DNA from: Caballeronia concitans
GTDB taxonomy: Bacteria; Pseudomonadota; Gammaproteobacteria; Burkholderiales; Burkholderiaceae
Length of the DNA stretch: 64,000 bases
NCBI RefSeq assembly: GCF_001544615.1
Contig: NZ_FCNV02000014.1
Coordinates: 1 to 64,000 of the forward strand
Direction: 5' to 3'
Positions 46,557 through 55,033 of this stretch are shown one piece after another. Position 1 is the stretch's first letter; each line of letters opens with the position of its first letter. A program made the position numbers and the translations under genes. Below the pieces are notes generated by a model that was not told where the DNA came from, did no database searches, and saw nothing but the letters and a program-made list of their open reading frames with translations.

Positions 46557-47312
46557 ATGCAAGAAAGAAGCGCACTCACTGTCAAGGTTCCTGAAGTTAC
46601 TTTTGGCTTCTGGCTCATCAAGATCGCAGCCACGACGCTCGGTGAAACCGGCGGCGACGCGGTGTCCATGTCGATGAAGCTCGGCTATCTGGTCAGCACG
46701 ATTATCTTCGCGATCGTATTCATCGCCGCTGTCACCGCGCAGATGAAGGCCCGCAAATTTCATCCCGCGCTTTACTGGCTCACTATCGTCGCGACGACGA
46801 CCGTCGGCACCACGATGGCGGATTTCGCCGATCGCTCGCTCGGGATCGGCTACGCAGGCGGCAGTGCGATTCTGCTTGCGTTGCTGCTGATTTCACTCGG
46901 CGTGTGGTATCGCGTGACGGGTTCGGTATCGGTGAAGACCGTGTCATCGCCGCGCGCCGAAATCTTTTATTGGGTGACGATCATGTTCTCGCAGACGCTC
47001 GGCACGGCGCTCGGCGACTGGACCGCCGATACCGCGGGCCTCGGCTACACGGGCGCCGCGCTGATCTTCGGCGGGTTGCTCGCGCTGACCGCGATTGCCT
47101 ACTTCGCGACGCGCATCTCGCGCACGTTCCTGTTCTGGAGTGCGTTCATTCTCACGCGACCGCTGGGCGCGGTGCTGGGCGATTTCCTCGATAAACCCAT
47201 CGCGCAAGGCGGACTGGATTTGAGCCGTTACGGAGCATCGCTCGCGCTCGTGACGTTCATGCTCGTCTGCATGCTGATGTTCAGGCAGCGCCCGGCTTCG
47301 GCCATGCATTGA
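46557..47312 (+). CDS. COG4705 membrane protein with DUF347 repeats
   Basis: 251 residues from ATG 46557 with GGAG 6 bp upstream; a TTG at 46494 opens the frame but has no RBS. Eight helices in four repeats, each with a Gly...Asp core: TTLGETGGDAVSMS, TTVGTTMADFADRSLG, SQTLGTALGDWTADTAG and TRPLGAVLGDFLDKP. COG4705 proteins are inner-membrane and are often encoded next to two-component systems, as here (the histidine kinase ends 45 bp away, convergent). Transported ion unknown. Confidence 0.88.
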   Translation: MQERSALTVKVPEVTFGFWLIKIAATTLGETGGDAVSMSMKLGYLVSTIIFAIVFIAAVTAQMKARKFHPALYWLTIVATTTVGTTMADFADRSLGIGYAGGSAILLALLLISLGVWYRVTGSVSVKTVSSPRAEIFYWVTIMFSQTLGTALGDWTADTAGLGYTGAALIFGGLLALTAIAYFATRISRTFLFWSAFILTRPLGAVLGDFLDKPIAQGGLDLSRYGASLALVTFMLVCMLMFRQRPASAMH

Positions 47313-47356
47313 AGGGGCCACAGGCATCGTGCCCCGCGCTCACGATTCTGTTCGCG

Positions 47357-48733
47357 CTATAAAGCCCCGAACGTCGCCGTGAAGATGACCCCGCGCATCG
47401 GCTGCTCGCGATGCGTAAGCGCAATCTCCCCGCGATGCGCCTGCACGATCTCCTTCGCGATCGCGAGCCCGAGCCCGGTCCCTTCGGTATCGGCGGATGC
47501 GCGATAGAACGGCTCGAACACGCGGCTGCGCGCTTCGGCGGGAATGCCGGGGCCGTCATCGGTGACGGTGAGCGTCACGCGAGTTTCGTCGCGCGCCACC
47601 GCGACGGTCACATGCCCGCCCGCTTGCGTATAGCGAATCGCGTTCTCGGTCACGTTATGAACGAGCGCCGACAGCAATCCCTGATGCCCGATCATCCACG
47701 CTGATTCGGCCAGCTCCGCGCCGAGGTTGATGTCGTGCTTCTGCGCGAACATCGCGAGATCTTCGATCACGTCCTGCGCAATCGCAGCGAGATCCACCTT
47801 CTGTCTCGCGAGCTGCGTGTAGTCCGCGGCTTCCGCCTGCGCGAGCAGCAACAGCTTGTTGGTCAGGCCGACCATCGACCGGTTGCTGCGCTGCATTGCC
47901 GCGAGCGCTTCTGAAAGCGTCGGCTCCATCTCGCGATGCTGCCGCGCGAATTGCAGTTGCGTTTCCAGCAGCGTGAGCGGTGTGCGCAACTGATGCGCGG
48001 CATCCGCGATGAAGCGCCGTTGCGCCGCCACCTGAAGCCCGAGCCGCGCGATGCACTGATTGATCGCCTCGACAATGGGCCGCAACTCCGTATGCATTCG
48101 CTCGACGCGCAAGGGTTCGAGCTGCATCGGATCGCGATCCATCACCTCTTCCTTCACCTTCAGGAGCGGCCGCAATTCGAACGTCAGGCCGATGCACGTC
48201 AGCGCCACCGCAAGCAGCACCATCTCGATCTGCCGCACGAGTTGCGGACGCCAGATTTCGCGGAGCATCGCATCGCGCGAAGCCTGCGTCTTGCCGATCG
48301 AAACGAGCACGCTGCGGATCGCGCCGTTGTCATACATCTGGCGCACCATGCCGACCGCGCGGATCGGCTTGCCATGTATGGCGGCGTCGTAGAAGACCGG
48401 TGAATCATGGGCCGCCGACGTCTTGCGCGTCGGAAAGTCGGGCGCGCCCGCGAGCAGACGCCCATCGTCGACGCTGACGTTGTAGAAGACCTGATCGCCT
48501 TGCGGCGACGCGAACACTTCGAGCGCGGCAGGCGGAATGTCCACAAGCAGGCGGCCATCGGACCACTCCACTTCGCCCGCTATCATCCGCGCCGAAGCGA
48601 GCAGCGTGTTTTCCTGCACGAGATCGGCGGTGTGACGGGCGTTGTCGTACGCGGCCTTGCCGGTCACGAACACATAGATCGCGAGCGGCACGAGCAGCCA
48701 CCACAACAGGCGAATGCGCAAGCTATTGGTCAT
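47357..48733 (-). CDS. Sensor histidine kinase (TctE/QseC group)
   Basis: 458 residues from ATG 48733, which overlaps the regulator stop by 11 bases. A transmembrane helix (RLLWWLLVPLAIYVFVTG) and a short periplasmic sensor region (about 35-150) are followed by a second helix near 165-185 (MVLLAVALTCIGLTF). A HAMP-like linker leads to HisKA with AAHQLRTPLTLLETQ (phospho-His) and HATPase with ENAIRYTQ, TDDGPGIP and GTGLGLAI. In TctE relatives the signal is tricarboxylate or a similar anion; here it is unknown. The adjacent COG4705 gene is convergent and a possible target. Confidence 0.92.
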   Translation of the reverse strand: MTNSLRIRLLWWLLVPLAIYVFVTGKAAYDNARHTADLVQENTLLASARMIAGEVEWSDGRLLVDIPPAALEVFASPQGDQVFYNVSVDDGRLLAGAPDFPTRKTSAAHDSPVFYDAAIHGKPIRAVGMVRQMYDNGAIRSVLVSIGKTQASRDAMLREIWRPQLVRQIEMVLLAVALTCIGLTFELRPLLKVKEEVMDRDPMQLEPLRVERMHTELRPIVEAINQCIARLGLQVAAQRRFIADAAHQLRTPLTLLETQLQFARQHREMEPTLSEALAAMQRSNRSMVGLTNKLLLLAQAEAADYTQLARQKVDLAAIAQDVIEDLAMFAQKHDINLGAELAESAWMIGHQGLLSALVHNVTENAIRYTQAGGHVTVAVARDETRVTLTVTDDGPGIPAEARSRVFEPFYRASADTEGTGLGLAIAKEIVQAHRGEIALTHREQPMRGVIFTATFGAL

Positions 48734-49400
48734 CGTCCTTCTTGCGCAGCAGATAGCCGAGCCCACGCAGCGTGACGATCGCGGCCGAACTGCCGTCAAG
48801 CTTCTTGCGCAGCCGCGACACGTAAATTTCGACTGCGTCCTCGCTCGGCTGATCTTCATGCGAGAAGATCGCATCCAATAGCGATGCCTTCGAGACCGTC
48901 TTGCCGAGACGCAAGATGAGCGCTTCGAGCACGCTGCGCTCGCGCGGCGTCACGTTGAGCGGCGCGCTCTTGAGCGTGAACTGGCGCGTGTCGATATCGA
49001 AGACGAGATCGCCGCACGCGACTTCGTTCGCCGTCGATGACGAGCGCCGCCGGATCATCACCTTCACGCGCGCAACGAGTTCGCGGACTTCGAACGGCTT
49101 CACCAGATAATCGTCCGCGCCCGCGCCGAGCAATTCCACTTTCTCGTCGATGGAACCGCTCGCGGTCAGGATCATCACCGGCGTCGCATCGCCGCGCTGT
49201 CGCATGCGGCGCAGTACGTTCTTGCCCGATAGTCTCGGGAGATTCAGATCGAGCAACACGACATCGTATTGATTCGTGCGCAGCAGTTGATCGGCGGATT
49301 CGCCGTCCTGCACGGCTTCGAGCACGAACGCGTCCTGTTCCAGCATCTTCGCGAGCCAGAGAGAGAGCGTCGGATTGTCTTCGACGAGAAGCAGCTTCAT
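48723..49400 (-). CDS. OmpR-family response regulator
   Basis: 225 residues from ATG 49400 (MKLLLVEDN). The receiver has the acidic pair ED, the phospho-Asp in VVLLDLNLPRLSG, a Thr in LTASG and Lys in DYLVKPFEV. The C-terminal winged helix ends EIYVSRLRKKLDGS and TLRGLGYLL. It is coupled to the kinase downstream. It faces the ABC-transporter operon (49567 on), 166 bp away, so divergent transcription makes that operon another candidate target. Confidence 0.93.
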   Translation of the reverse strand: MKLLLVEDNPTLSLWLAKMLEQDAFVLEAVQDGESADQLLRTNQYDVVLLDLNLPRLSGKNVLRRMRQRGDATPVMILTASGSIDEKVELLGAGADDYLVKPFEVRELVARVKVMIRRRSSSTANEVACGDLVFDIDTRQFTLKSAPLNVTPRERSVLEALILRLGKTVSKASLLDAIFSHEDQPSEDAVEIYVSRLRKKLDGSSAAIVTLRGLGYLLRKKDDDQ

Positions 49401-49566
49401 GGTGCGCGATTGTAGAGGTGTCTCGCGCAATGAACGCATCGGGTTAACACCCATGTTTTCGCATCGTCGCAGAAAGCTGGCAGAAGGTTTCGCGTTCCTA
49501 TAATCGCCGCACACAATCGAAAAGCGGGTCGCACTACATCACGGCCCACACTCAAGGAGACTTCAG

Positions 49567-50583
49567 ATGCGTACCCTTCGCCAGATCGCGGTTTTGTCCG
49601 GTATCACCTTCGCACTCGCGGCGGCGTCCGTGTCCGCGCACGCCGAAAAGATTTCCATCATGGTCGGCGGCGCCACCAAGATCATCTATCTGCCCGCGAA
49701 GCTGACCGAGCAGCTCGGCTACTTCAAGGACGAAGGGCTCGACGTCGAAATTCTCTCGCAACCCGCAGGCGTGGATGCCGAGAACGAGTTGCTCGCGGGC
49801 GCGGTGCAAGGCGTCGTCGGCTTCTACGATCACACCATCGACCTGCAAAGCAAGGGCAAGGAAGTGCAGGCGCTCGTGATCTTCGGTCAGGTGCCGGGCG
49901 AAGTCGAAATGGTCTCGACGAAGCAGGCCGACAAGATCAAGAGCATGGCCGACGTCAAAGGCAAGACGCTCGGCGTGACGGGCCTCGGTTCGTCGACGAG
50001 CTTTCTCACGCAGTACCTGGCGCAACGCTCCGGCGTGACGTCGAAGGAATACACGCTGCTGCCGGTGGGCGCGGATGCGAGCTTCATCGCGGCGATCAAG
50101 CAGGAGCGCATCGACGCGGGCATGACCACCGAGCCGACCGTCTCGCAACTGCTCAAGACGGGCGACGCCAAGGTGCTCGTCGATATGCGCACGCTCGAAG
50201 GCACGCGCGCCGCGCTCGGCGGCACGTATCCGGCATCGAGCTTCTACGTGCAGCGCGCGTGGGCCGAATCGCACAAGACCGAAGCCGCGAAGCTCTCGCA
50301 CGCATTCGCGAAGACGCTCAACTTCATCGCGACGCATAGCGCCGAAGAGATCACCGAGAAGATGCCGAAGGACTATTACGCGAAGAACAAGGACCTGTAC
50401 GTGGCCGCGCTGAAGGCCTCGCTGCCGATGTTCACGAAGGACGGCAAGATGCCCGCCGATGGTCCCGACACCGTACTGAAGGTGCTCTCCGCATTCAATC
50501 CTTCGGTGAAGGGCAAGCATATCGATCTCGCGCGCACGTATTCGAACGACTACGTGGCCGCCACGGCGACGGCGTCCAAGTGA
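49567..50583 (+). CDS. ABC transporter substrate-binding protein, NMT1/SsuA type
   Basis: 338 residues from ATG 49567 behind AAGGAGACTTC. A signal peptide ends SAHA. The mature fold starts KISIMVGGATKIIYLPAKLTEQLGYFKDEGLDVEIL, given as the first strand-helix unit, and continues ENELLAGAVQGVVGFYDHT and KTLGVTGLGSSTSFLTQYL. These are the marks of the family that binds nitrate, sulfonates, pyrimidine precursors or thiamine precursors. The ligand cannot be read from sequence. First of a three-gene operon with complete ATPase and permease. Confidence 0.9.
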   Translation: MRTLRQIAVLSGITFALAAASVSAHAEKISIMVGGATKIIYLPAKLTEQLGYFKDEGLDVEILSQPAGVDAENELLAGAVQGVVGFYDHTIDLQSKGKEVQALVIFGQVPGEVEMVSTKQADKIKSMADVKGKTLGVTGLGSSTSFLTQYLAQRSGVTSKEYTLLPVGADASFIAAIKQERIDAGMTTEPTVSQLLKTGDAKVLVDMRTLEGTRAALGGTYPASSFYVQRAWAESHKTEAAKLSHAFAKTLNFIATHSAEEITEKMPKDYYAKNKDLYVAALKASLPMFTKDGKMPADGPDTVLKVLSAFNPSVKGKHIDLARTYSNDYVAATATASK

Positions 50584-50590
50584 GGCTTCA

Positions 50591-51382
50591 ATGATGAATC
50601 AATCCACTCAACCCGCAATCGAGCTGCGCCACGTCTCATGCCGCTTCATCTCGCCGGACGGCAAGGCGACGGTCGCATTGCGCGACTTCAGCATGTCCGT
50701 GGCGAAGGGCGAGTTCGTTGCTATCGTCGGTCCGACGGGCTGCGGCAAATCGACGACGCTCAGCATGATCACGGGCCTGCTCAAGCCGACGACGGGCGAA
50801 GTGCGCGTGATGGGCCAGCCGGTCGACGGCATTGACCCGCGCATCGGCTTCGTCTTTCAGGCGGATGCCGTGTTTCCGTGGCGCTCGGTGCTCGACAACG
50901 TCGCGGCAGGCCCCATGTATCGCGGCCGTTCGAAGTCCGCCGCCTACGACGAAGCCAACGAATGGCTGCGCCGCGTCGGCCTCGACAAGTTCGGCAAGCA
51001 CTATCCGCATCAGCTCTCGGGCGGCATGCGAAAGCGTGTCGCGCTCGCGCAGACGTTCATCAACAAGCCCGAAATCCTGTTGATGGACGAGCCCTTCTCC
51101 GCGCTCGACATGCAAACACGCACGCTGATGCAGGATGAACTGCTGCAACTGTGGTCGGCCAATGCGGGATCGGTCGTGTTCGTCACGCATGATCTCGAGG
51201 AAGCAATTGCGCTCGCGGATCGCGTGTTCGTGCTGACCGCGCGCCCCGCGACGCTCAAGAAGGTCTACGAGATCGATTTGCCGCGTCCCCGCATCACGTC
51301 GGAAATCCGCTATCACCCGCATTTCATCGAGATTTCGCGCGATATCTGGCACGACCTGCGCGAAGAAGTGCAGATCGGTTGA
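50591..51382 (+). CDS. ABC transporter ATP-binding protein, NrtD/SsuB type
   Basis: 263 residues; ATG 50591 with GAGG 5 bp upstream (ATG 50594 also possible). Walker A is GPTGCGKST. The Q-loop is VFQADAVFPW. The signature LSGGMRKRVALAQ and Walker B ILLMDEPFSALD are intact, with the switch His in VFVTHDLEEAI. It energises import by the preceding binding protein and the following permease, 8 bp and 23 bp away respectively. Confidence 0.94.
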   Translation: MMNQSTQPAIELRHVSCRFISPDGKATVALRDFSMSVAKGEFVAIVGPTGCGKSTTLSMITGLLKPTTGEVRVMGQPVDGIDPRIGFVFQADAVFPWRSVLDNVAAGPMYRGRSKSAAYDEANEWLRRVGLDKFGKHYPHQLSGGMRKRVALAQTFINKPEILLMDEPFSALDMQTRTLMQDELLQLWSANAGSVVFVTHDLEEAIALADRVFVLTARPATLKKVYEIDLPRPRITSEIRYHPHFIEISRDIWHDLREEVQIG

Positions 51383-51405
51383 ACCTGAGCCAAAGGAACA
51401 TCACT

Positions 51406-52266
51406 ATGTCCACGCCTCAACAAGCGATGCCCGCGGGCATCGACCCGACCGCGCTCGCGCAGGTCGAACGTGAAGCGCAGAAGCGCATCAAGCAGCGCCA
51501 CGCGCTCGTGATCGGACTGCGCATTGCGGTGCTCGTCCTCGTGCTCGGCGGCTGGGAGCTGTCCGCGCGTCTGCACTGGATCGATCCGTTCTTCTTCTCG
51601 ATGCCGTCCGCGATCTTCGAACAGATCGTCGAATGGTTCGTCGAGGGCACCTCGCAAGGCCCGCTGCTCACGCAGGTCTGGGTCACGCTCGAAGAGACGA
51701 TCCTCGGCTTCCTGATCGGTTCGGTGGGCGGCATCTTCTGCGGCATCGTGCTCGGTCGCAACAAGCTGCTGTCCGACGTGTTCAGCCTCTACATCAAGAT
51801 CGCCAATTCGATTCCGCGCGTCGTGCTCGGCTCGGTGTTCGTGATCGCGCTCGGTCTCGGCATGGCGTCGAAGGTCGCGCTCGCGGTCGTGATGGTGTTC
51901 TTCGTCGTCTTTGCGAATGCGTTTCAGGGCGTGCGTGAGGCGGATCGCTACATGATCGCGAATGCGCAGATTCTCGGCGCGTCGCGGCGGCAGGTGACGA
52001 CCTCGGTGGTGATTCCGTCGGCGCTGTCGTGGATTCTCGCGAGCCTGCACGTTAGCTTCGGCTTTGCGCTGGTCGGCGCGGTGGTCGGCGAGTTTCTCGG
52101 CTCGAAACAGGGCATCGGCCTCTTGATCTCCACGGCGCAAGGCGCGTTCAATGCGAGCGGCGTGTTCGCGGCGATGATCGTGCTGGCCGTGGTCGCGCTT
52201 GCGGCGGACTATCTGCTCACGGCGGTCGAGCATCGCTTGCTGAAGTGGCGGCCCACGGTGAGTTGA
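51406..52266 (+). CDS. ABC transporter permease, NrtB/SsuC type
   Basis: 286 residues from ATG 51406 with AAAGGAA upstream; a TTG at 51379 inside the ATPase gene opens the frame but is unlikely. Six helices. The cytoplasmic EAA loop that docks the ATPase is seen as ANAQILGASRRQVTTSVVIPSALSW around residue 195. Third and last gene of the importer operon. The strong terminator at 52289 follows. Confidence 0.93.
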   Translation: MSTPQQAMPAGIDPTALAQVEREAQKRIKQRHALVIGLRIAVLVLVLGGWELSARLHWIDPFFFSMPSAIFEQIVEWFVEGTSQGPLLTQVWVTLEETILGFLIGSVGGIFCGIVLGRNKLLSDVFSLYIKIANSIPRVVLGSVFVIALGLGMASKVALAVVMVFFVVFANAFQGVREADRYMIANAQILGASRRQVTTSVVIPSALSWILASLHVSFGFALVGAVVGEFLGSKQGIGLLISTAQGAFNASGVFAAMIVLAVVALAADYLLTAVEHRLLKWRPTVS

Positions 52267-52288
52267 TCGCTCGTTCATGCGCTCAAGG

Positions 52289-52320
52289 AAAAACCCCACG
52301 CGGCTGCGTGGGGTTTTTTT
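52289..52320. terminator. Rho-independent terminator of the ABC operon
   Basis: CCCCACGC at 52294-52301 pairs with GCGTGGGG at 52306-52313 around GGCT. A run of seven T follows (52314-52320) and five A precede it, so it works in both directions. It lies 22 bp after the permease stop. Confidence 0.93.
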
Positions 52321-52900
52321 ATAGCCGACGCAAACTTACTCGTTATGCCCGACCTTTGTGAGCGATATTGCATTGTTGGTGTCGCATATTTTTTAACGCA
52401 GTCGATGCGGTCGCAAATCGGTCGCTATTCGCCCCTTCTCTTCGATTCACTAACGCGATTTGTCTGGCCGTTCCAAACGCGATTCATTCCGTTTTCACGA
52501 CGAAAAAGAAAGTGTCGCTAACGTCCATCAAAGGGTTGACGGCGACTGAATCAAATCCCTAAAATTGACAGTCTTCAACGATTGGGCGAACGCCTTGGAC
52601 ACCAGCAGTAGTCGACCTTCAAATCAGATTTCCGCCTGAGCGACTGACGTCCGCGCCTTTTCAACGCCGCCGTTTGTCACCCAGGCAAGCGGTGCGCGCA
52701 GCAGTACTTTCCAGTTACTTCCACGTGCACCTTATTCGCGCCAGATTGCGCAGCGCGTTCGCGCATGCGCCGGTCTGGCTTCGCCGCCGTTTTGCTTGCG
52801 GCCGTGCTTACGCGCGCCTTTCGTCAGGCTCGTGTACGCGGTAAGCGCATGCGGGACGGCGCTTGACCGTGTTCTTCCGGAACATCGAACAGGAGCCGCC
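52321..52900. other. Intergenic region upstream of the metal-transporter leader
   Basis: 580 bp. It begins AT-rich (52330-52580) and becomes GC-rich towards 52730. No supported gene. The promoter of the transporter transcript must lie here or just after. A short open frame 52796-52978 contains the first leader ORF at its end. Confidence 0.4.
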
Positions 52901-52978
52901 ATGAGCGACAGTGACAGTTGTCCCTTAAGCCGCACGACCCTTTTGAATCCGGGTCGCGGGGACACTTCGGCCAAGTAG
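52901..52978 (+). CDS. Leader ORF 1, 25 residues
   Basis: ATG 52901 follows AGGAG at 52891-52895 with 5-bp spacing. It encodes MSDSDSCPLSRTTLL and a C-terminal NPGRGDTSAK. It ends 313 bp before the transporter start. A nested stem-loop covers most of it, so translation and folding would exclude each other. This is the classic arrangement of a translation-controlled attenuator, though no control has been shown. Confidence 0.45.
   Translation: MSDSDSCPLSRTTLLNPGRGDTSAK
52919..52964 (+). promoter_or_regulatory. Nested stem-loop overlapping leader ORF 1
   Basis: The inner stem is CGACCC (52935-52940) with GGGTCG (52951-52956) around TTTTGAATCC. The outer stem is TGTCCC (52919-52924) with GGGACA (52959-52964). 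Ribosomes on leader ORF 1 would melt it. Confidence 0.45.
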
Positions 52979-53060
52979 CCTGACTCAGCTCAGCTCCGCC
53001 GGACTGGCCCGCGCCCATGACGCGGCGAGCAGGCAAGCTGCTGCCGCACGGAGCCAGATC

Positions 53061-53195
53061 ATGAACTTCCTTCTTCTTTCGCAACTGCCGCAGCGCGACG
53101 CATCACGTGCCCACTACGAAGCGATGCTCGCGCTCGATGTCCGCCAGTCGGTGCTGGTCCGTTTCCTGCGCCACTTGAAAGTCCTTTTTTCCTGA
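53061..53195 (+). CDS. Leader ORF 2, 44 residues
   Basis: ATG 53061 has GGAG at 53050-53053 with 7-bp spacing. It encodes a Leu-rich, basic peptide beginning MNFLLLSQLPQRDASR and ending RFLRHLKVLFS. It stops 96 bp before the Nramp-like gene. The last codons include a run of six T. With leader ORF 1 it suggests translational sensing of the mRNA leader, as in Mg2+- or Mn2+-transporter leaders of other bacteria; this parallel is inference. Confidence 0.5.
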   Translation: MNFLLLSQLPQRDASRAHYEAMLALDVRQSVLVRFLRHLKVLFS

Positions 53196-53210
53196 AACAA
53201 CAAGCGTGTC

Positions 53211-53247
53211 TCGGCATGCGCAAGCAGTCATTGCGTGCGGATGCCGA
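53211..53247 (+). promoter_or_regulatory. Hairpin just before the Nramp-like gene
   Basis: TCGGCAT (53211-53217) pairs with ATGCCGA (53241-53247), and CGCAA (53219-53223) pairs with TTGCG (53231-53235), leaving a small internal loop. It lies between leader ORF 2 and the transporter RBS (GGGGG near 53282). No T run, so it is not a simple terminator. Confidence 0.5.
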
Positions 53248-53291
53248 GAGTCGACGTTTGTCCAAAAACATGAGTTGCCACGGGGGCCAAC

Positions 53292-54947
53292 ATGTCCACG
53301 CCATCCAACGTCTCTCCGCCAGATGTCACTCAACGCGGCGCCGTCCTCGACGACGCCCACATCGGCGACATTCGCGGCGCGTTCGGCTCGATCGCACATC
53401 ACGACACCGCACCGCGCGGCACGTGGTGGGCGCGTCTGCGCACGCTGCTCGCCATTCTCGGACCGGGCCTCATCGTCATGGTCGGGGACAATGACGCCGG
53501 TGCATTCGGCACCTACACGCAAGCGGGCCAGAACTACGGCACGACGCTGCTCTGGACCATGCTGCTGCTCGTGCCCGTGCTCTACGTCAACCAGGAAATG
53601 GTGCTGCGTCTCGGCGCGGTGACGGGCGTGGGCCATGCGCGACTGATCTTCGAGCGCTTCGGCAAGTTCTGGGGTGCGTTCAGCGTGATCGATCTCTTCC
53701 TGCTCAACGCGCTCACCATCGTCACTGAATTCATCGGCATCACGTTCGTGCTCGACTTCTTCGGGATACCCCGGATCGCGGGCGTCTGCATCGCGGCCGC
53801 GCTGACGATGGCCGCCGTGAGTACCGGCGACTTCCGGCGCTTCGAGCGCTTCGCGGTGGGGCTTTGCGTGCTGAGCCTCGTGCTCGTGCCGGTGCTCGTC
53901 GCGATCCATCCGCCGGTCTCGCAGATGACGCGCGATCTCGTCGTGCCGAACTGGCCCGCTCATGCAAAGCTGTCGGACGTGATGCTGCTCGTGATCGGCA
54001 TCGTCGGCACGACGGTCGCGCCGTGGCAACTGTTCTTCCAGCAGAGCTATGTGATCGACAAGCGCATCACGCCGCGCTTCATGAAGTACGAGAAAGTGGA
54101 CTTGTGGATCGGCATCGCGTTCGTGCTGATCGGCGCAGTCGCCATGATGAGCTTCACCGCGGCGCTCTTCGCGGGCCATCCGGAAGCCGGCAACTTCACC
54201 GACGCGGGCGGCGTCATTGCGGGCCTCGGTAAGTACGTGGGCCGCACCAGCGCGACGCTGTTCGCGGTTGCGCTGCTCGATGCGAGCATCATCGGCGCGG
54301 CGGCCGTCTCCTTATCGACCGCCTACGCAATCGGCGACGTCTTCAAGATCCGCCACTCGCTGCATCGCGGCGTAACGGATGCAAAGGGTTTTTATCTGGT
54401 GTACTTCGGCATCGTCGCACTCGCGGCCGCCATCGTGCTGATCCCAGGAAGCCCGCTCGGCCTGTTGACGGAAGCGGTGCAAACATTGGCGGGCGTGCTG
54501 CTGCCCAGCGCCACCGTGTTCCTGCTGCTCCTTTGCAACGACAAAGCCGTGCTCGGTCCCTGGGTCAACTCGAAGAAGCTCAACCTGTTCACGGGTTCGG
54601 TTATCTGGATGCTCGTGATGCTGTCGATCATTCTCACGGCGTCGGTGATGTATCCCGACATCGCCGGCAAGACGATCATCGACGTACTGGTCGGCGGCAC
54701 CGCACTCGCGATTGTCGGTTATGCGGCCACGCTACTGTTGCGTCGCGCGAGCCCAGGTAAGCATGTGCCGCACGCGCCGGTCGATCACGCGCAGCGCAAC
54801 GCATGGCGCATGCCTTCGCTGAATACACTCAAGCCGCAGAAAATGACGCTCGCGACGCGCGTGTGGATGGGCGTCTTGCGCGCTTATCTGGTGATTGCGG
54901 TGGGACTCGTGGTTTTCAAAGTGCTGCAGATGACGCTATTGAAGTGA
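53292..54947 (+). CDS. Nramp-related divalent-metal transporter (Mn2+/Mg2+ type)
   Basis: 551 residues with a ~45-residue polar N-terminus and about eleven to twelve helices. The helix-1 metal motif, DPGN in classical Nramp, is DNDAG here (Asp66-Gly70, in GDNDAGAFGTYTQAG). The helix-6 region reads APWQLFFQQSYVIDKR instead of the MPH motif. Both features are those of Nramp-related Mg2+ transporters (NRMT) rather than MntH. A Mg2+ or mixed Mg2+/Mn2+ role is therefore my preference, not proven. It imports metal across the inner membrane. A long leader with two small ORFs and hairpins precedes it. Confidence 0.85.
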   Translation: MSTPSNVSPPDVTQRGAVLDDAHIGDIRGAFGSIAHHDTAPRGTWWARLRTLLAILGPGLIVMVGDNDAGAFGTYTQAGQNYGTTLLWTMLLLVPVLYVNQEMVLRLGAVTGVGHARLIFERFGKFWGAFSVIDLFLLNALTIVTEFIGITFVLDFFGIPRIAGVCIAAALTMAAVSTGDFRRFERFAVGLCVLSLVLVPVLVAIHPPVSQMTRDLVVPNWPAHAKLSDVMLLVIGIVGTTVAPWQLFFQQSYVIDKRITPRFMKYEKVDLWIGIAFVLIGAVAMMSFTAALFAGHPEAGNFTDAGGVIAGLGKYVGRTSATLFAVALLDASIIGAAAVSLSTAYAIGDVFKIRHSLHRGVTDAKGFYLVYFGIVALAAAIVLIPGSPLGLLTEAVQTLAGVLLPSATVFLLLLCNDKAVLGPWVNSKKLNLFTGSVIWMLVMLSIILTASVMYPDIAGKTIIDVLVGGTALAIVGYAATLLLRRASPGKHVPHAPVDHAQRNAWRMPSLNTLKPQKMTLATRVWMGVLRAYLVIAVGLVVFKVLQMTLLK

Positions 54948-54968
54948 GTCGCGTATTCACGTTGATTC

Positions 54969-55012
54969 AAAGGGCGGCGCGACTCGACGGACCGCACTGC
55001 ACCGCCCTTTTT
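54969..55012 (+). terminator. Probable terminator of the Nramp-like gene
   Basis: AAAGGGCGG at 54969-54977 pairs with CCGCCCTTT at 55002-55010, with T to 55012. The loop is long (24 bases). It also faces the convergent gene ending at 55034. Confidence 0.65.
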
Positions 55013-55033
55013 CCGATAGTTAAATAACGCTGA

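Noticed and set aside
52895-53060. yybP-ykoY or M-box riboswitch in the Nramp leader
   Set aside because: I could not find their conserved cores; the structure seen is different.
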